NCBI GenBank assembly: GCA_900756155.1
Contig: CAAEJV010000003.1
Span: 1-64,000 of the forward strand
Direction of reading: 5' to 3'
Source of the DNA: Pasteurellaceae bacterium
GTDB taxonomy: Bacteria; Pseudomonadota; Gammaproteobacteria; Enterobacterales; Pasteurellaceae
DNA: 64,000 bases
Part shown: piece after piece, positions 61,645 to 64,000 of the stretch
How the letters are laid out: every line of letters begins with the position of its first letter
Position numbering within the stretch: position 1 is the first letter of the stretch
Position numbers and translations under genes: made by a program
The notes under the pieces: model-generated
Seen by the model: the letters and a program-made list of their open reading frames with translations, nothing else
What the model was told of the DNA's origin: nothing
Database searches by the model: none

Positions 61645-61683
61645 AATAAAAAATGCACGATTTTCCATCCGAATCGTGCATTT
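61645..61683 (-). terminator. Terminator after the lipoprotein gene
   Basis: AAATGCACGATT (61651-61662) and AATCGTGCATTT (61672-61683), a perfect 12-bp stem. On the minus strand it is followed by TTTTTTATT. Confidence 0.9.
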
Positions 61684-61713
61684 AATTGATTTTGATCGTG
61701 AAGAGTAGAATTA

Positions 61714-62283
61714 CTAAAGAAGGAGAGCAGAGCCCCATTTAATAATATCAAAGAAGAATTTGTTTTGATTGGTGGCAATGCCATCACCACTTTTCTTCAG
61801 TGTGCCATCGTCATTTTTCGTTTCATCTACCATGCCATTTACATACTGGCCTTTCACCACATCTAAGTCTTCTTTTGCTTGAGTACGTAAGATTTGGCAA
61901 TCTTTGGGTTCTAATGCATCGACATCACCAATTTCTGCTCGGAATTTTTTAAATTGGTAGGTCGCATAATTCATCGATTTTTCATCTTTTTGAATCATTT
62001 TTACATAGTCTTCACCGATGATTTTTTCTAACGGATAGAAAAAGACATATTGGGAATGAATATAGCTATCTTCTTTGGCAAAATGTTGTTGTTGAATGCG
62101 AGTTAAATTTGGATAGATACATTGTTCAGCTTGTTTACTTGCTACAGCCCATGTTTTCGCATTGGCATCAGACAGGAGATAGTCCGCTTGTGCGAATTCA
62201 GCAGGGATAGTTGATTGTGATGACCCGAATAAACTACAAGCATTCAATAACATGATGCTGCTTAAAAAAATAATTTTTTTCAC
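61714..62283 (-). CDS. Lipoprotein of unknown function
   Basis: A 189-residue protein with signal peptide MKKIIFLSSIMLLNAC, lipobox LLNAC and Cys16 as lipidation site, followed by SLFGSS. The remainder is helical and charged, with two further cysteines (EQCIYPNL and KDCQIL) that could pair. It ends in a hydrophobic DIIKWGSALLL. I recall similar lipoproteins beside menB in H. influenzae, but no function is known. Divergent from menB. Confidence 0.75.
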   Translation of the reverse strand: MKKIIFLSSIMLLNACSLFGSSQSTIPAEFAQADYLLSDANAKTWAVASKQAEQCIYPNLTRIQQQHFAKEDSYIHSQYVFFYPLEKIIGEDYVKMIQKDEKSMNYATYQFKKFRAEIGDVDALEPKDCQILRTQAKEDLDVVKGQYVNGMVDETKNDDGTLKKSGDGIATNQNKFFFDIIKWGSALLL

Positions 62284-62427
62284 TTAAATTTCCTTACTAA
62301 AGTTGGAATGGCGGAATTTTAACAATAACGACATAATTGTAAAGTCTTCAATAATTGATTTTCTTTCCCGAACTAAAAAACTTCCGCTATAATGACCGCA
62401 CTTTTTACACTTATAAAGGAAAGAACA

Positions 62428-63285
62428 ATGCAAAATCCAAAAGATGATGTTTTATATGCACCAGTTGAGTGGGTTGATCATAGCGAAGGCTATACCGATA
62501 TTTGTTTCCACAAATCGACAGACGGTATTGCAAAAATCACCATTAATCGTCCAGAAGTGCGTAATGCATTTCGTCCTCAAACAGTTAAAGAAATGATCCA
62601 TGCATTTTCTAACGCTCGTTTCGATGAAAAAATTGGCGTGATTGTGTTAACCGGTGAAGGCGAAAAAGCATTCTGTTCTGGTGGTGACCAAAAAATTCGT
62701 GGTGACTACGGCGGCTATAAAGATGAAAGCGGTGTGCATCATTTAAATGTATTGGATTTCCAACGTGATATTCGTACTTGTCCAAAACCAGTTGTAGCAA
62801 TGGTGGCAGGTTACGCAATTGGTGGCGGCCACGTACTTCATATGTTATGTGATTTAACCATTGCAGCAGAGAATGCGATTTTTGGTCAAACGGGTCCTAA
62901 AGTAGGTTCATTTGACGGTGGCTGGGGCGCAAGCTATATGGCGCGTTTAGTTGGTCAGAAAAAAGCACGCGAAATTTGGTTCTTATGCCGTCAATATAAT
63001 GCGCAAGAAGCATTAGATATGGGCTTAGTGAATACTGTTGTGCCTTATGCAGATTTAGAAAAAGAAACCGTGCGTTGGTGCCGTGAAATGTTACGTAACA
63101 GCCCAATTGCGTTACGTTGCTTGAAAGCTGCATTAAATGCAGACTGTGATGGTCAATCAGGTTTACAAGAACTCGCGGGTAACGCAACCATGTTGTTCTA
63201 TATGACGGAAGAAGGTCAAGAAGGCCGTAACGCGTTTAACGAAAAACGCGCACCAGACTTCAGTAAATTCAGACGTAATCCTTAA
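62428..63285 (+). CDS. menB: 1,4-dihydroxy-2-naphthoyl-CoA synthase
   Basis: A 285-residue crotonase-fold enzyme (E. coli 285) closing the naphthoate ring in menaquinone synthesis. ATG 62428 follows AAAGGAAAG; an earlier in-frame ATG at 62392 is created by a USS (ATGACCGCACTT) and rejected. Signatures: CSGGDQKIRGDYGGY, GYAIGGGHVLHMLCDLTIAA and GPKVGSFDGGWGASYMARLVG. Followed by menC. Confidence 0.96.
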   Translation: MQNPKDDVLYAPVEWVDHSEGYTDICFHKSTDGIAKITINRPEVRNAFRPQTVKEMIHAFSNARFDEKIGVIVLTGEGEKAFCSGGDQKIRGDYGGYKDESGVHHLNVLDFQRDIRTCPKPVVAMVAGYAIGGGHVLHMLCDLTIAAENAIFGQTGPKVGSFDGGWGASYMARLVGQKKAREIWFLCRQYNAQEALDMGLVNTVVPYADLEKETVRWCREMLRNSPIALRCLKAALNADCDGQSGLQELAGNATMLFYMTEEGQEGRNAFNEKRAPDFSKFRRNP

Positions 63286-63294
63286 TTTGAATAT

Positions 63295-63336
63295 AAAAGT
63301 GCGGTTAAAAATCAGTGTGTTTTTAACCGCACTTTT
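63295..63336 (+). terminator. Inverted USS pair between menB and menC
   Basis: AAAAGTGCGGTTAAAAA (63295-63311) and its exact complement (63320-63336) form a long perfect stem. It stands inside a presumed menB-menC unit, just before the menC ribosome site, so it may partly terminate or separate the two genes. Confidence 0.88.
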
Positions 63337-63354
63337 GTCATCAAGGAGAATAAG

Positions 63355-64000
63355 ATGGAAACCAAATCATTTAATCTTTATCGTTATTCTATCCCAGTCG
63401 ATAGTCAGTTGATTCTACGTGGACGTTTTTTAAAACGCCGTGAGGGGTTAATCGTTCGAGTCTCTTGTAGCCGTGATGGATGGGGAGAGATTGCACCTTT
63501 ACCTGGGTTTAGTGAAGAAACCATCGAACAAGCGCAAAAGCAAGCCATTGAATGGCTGACAAATTGGTGTCATGCAAGCTGCGAAGCGCCAAGAGTCCCA
63601 CTTGACGGTTGTTATCCTTCTGTTGCCTTTGGTATTAGCACGGCGATGGATGAGATGAAACGTTATTTAAATGAGGAAGGTAACTATCACTCCGCACCTT
63701 TGTGCTATGGCGATCCTGATGAGTTATATGCAGAACTTAATCAAATGCCAGGTGACAAAGTTGCTAAAATCAAAGTCGGCATGTATGAAGCGAATCGTGA
63801 TGGTTTGATTACGGATATGTTTCTTGAAGCTATTCCTGATTTGCAATTACGTCTAGATGCGAATCGTCAATGGACCTTGGAAAAGGCATTAAAATTCGCG
63901 GAGAAAGTGAAACCTCAACATCGTTCACGTATTCAGTTTTTGGAAGAACCTTGTAAAACCCGTGAAGAAAGCCGCCAGTTTGCAGCTCAAACAGGCATTA
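63355..64000 (+). CDS. menC: o-Succinylbenzoate synthase, 5' part (cut by window end)
   Basis: An open frame from ATG 63355 (AAGGAG upstream) runs to the window end without a stop, about 215 residues. It shows enolase-superfamily features: a capping domain with GWGEIAPLPGFSEET, the catalytic KIKVGMYE (KxK), the metal ligand LDANRQW and then FLEEPC. The enzyme dehydrates SHCHC to o-succinylbenzoate in menaquinone synthesis. Its place after menB supports the call. Confidence 0.92.
   Translation, partial: METKSFNLYRYSIPVDSQLILRGRFLKRREGLIVRVSCSRDGWGEIAPLPGFSEETIEQAQKQAIEWLTNWCHASCEAPRVPLDGCYPSVAFGISTAMDEMKRYLNEEGNYHSAPLCYGDPDELYAELNQMPGDKVAKIKVGMYEANRDGLITDMFLEAIPDLQLRLDANRQWTLEKALKFAEKVKPQHRSRIQFLEEPCKTREESRQFAAQTGI

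Noticed and set aside
16240..62000. Tetranucleotide or longer tandem repeats marking phase-variable genes, as in H. influenzae LOS and adhesin genes
   Set aside because: None was seen by eye; only the T9 tract at 45462 qualifies as a simple repeat.

Overview
The window comes from a Haemophilus chromosome, most likely of the H. parainfluenzae / H. haemolyticus type. The base composition is AT-rich. More than forty exact copies of the Haemophilus uptake signal core AAGTGCGGT (or its complement) are scattered through it. Gene blocks follow the order I remember from H. influenzae: yjjI, YczE-like, heptosyltransferase, fbaA, pgk, rna, ferredoxin; folB, plsY, narQ, murB, rpoH; ftsP, plsC, lpxH; glmS, hupA, yjaG, hemE, nudC; menB, menC. 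The species call is inference. The order of blocks and the lactate genes lutABC argue against H. influenzae Rd itself.

Layout. 1-90: 3' end of a 5S rRNA and its terminator. 0.2-6.3 kb: yihI, a DUF2489 gene, hemN, lysA, the tiny lptM, cyaY, recQ. 6.4-16.2 kb: a lone glycyl-radical enzyme (yjjI) with a perfect CRP site, two surface-glycan genes, glycolytic fbaA and pgk, RNase I, a ferredoxin and an MFS transporter with a structured leader. 16.2-22.6 kb: narQ, murB, rpoH, plsY, folB and a metal-responsive CDF/MerR pair. 22.6-26.2 kb: a four-gene operon of an ABC importer plus NnrS. 26.4-34.9 kb: a type I restriction-modification locus (hsdM, hsdS, hsdR) carrying an AlbA_2/ATPase gene between M and S. 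35-44 kb: ftsP, plsC, lpxH, glmS with a DeoR regulator, hupA, yjaG, hemE, nudC. 44.3-48.4 kb: DUF3290/DUF421 pair and a Slam/surface-lipoprotein pair. 48.4-51.5 kb: tyrP, yicC, ygfZ. 51.8-61.6 kb: lctP, lutABC, anmK, murQ, a phosphohexomutase and lldD. 61.7-64 kb: a lipoprotein, menB and the start of menC.

The most unusual region is the hsd locus. It has no exact Haemophilus uptake core over about 8.5 kb. Instead it carries the Neisseria uptake word GCCGTCTGAA four times, three of them as the longer AGGCCGTCTGAA form. Two of these form an inverted pair that ends hsdR, a typical neisserial terminator. The locus therefore looks imported from a commensal Neisseria. Inside it, the AlbA_2/ATPase gene is bracketed by two 105-bp direct repeats. 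Each repeat holds four copies of the octamer TAAGCAAG with identical 21/55/21-bp spacing, and one overlaps the ribosome-binding site of the bracketed gene. This looks like a self-regulated cassette or a mobile insertion within a restriction operon, and I do not recognise it as a described system.

Metabolically the window holds two routes for lactate oxidation: LutABC next to the lactate permease, and FMN-dependent LldD under a Fur-like box. It also holds peptidoglycan recycling (anmK-murQ), menaquinone synthesis, and envelope functions (plsY, plsC, lpxH, lptM, O-antigen ligase, Slam). No tRNA gene, CRISPR array, IS element or prophage was seen. No gene-free stretch exceeds 300 bases.
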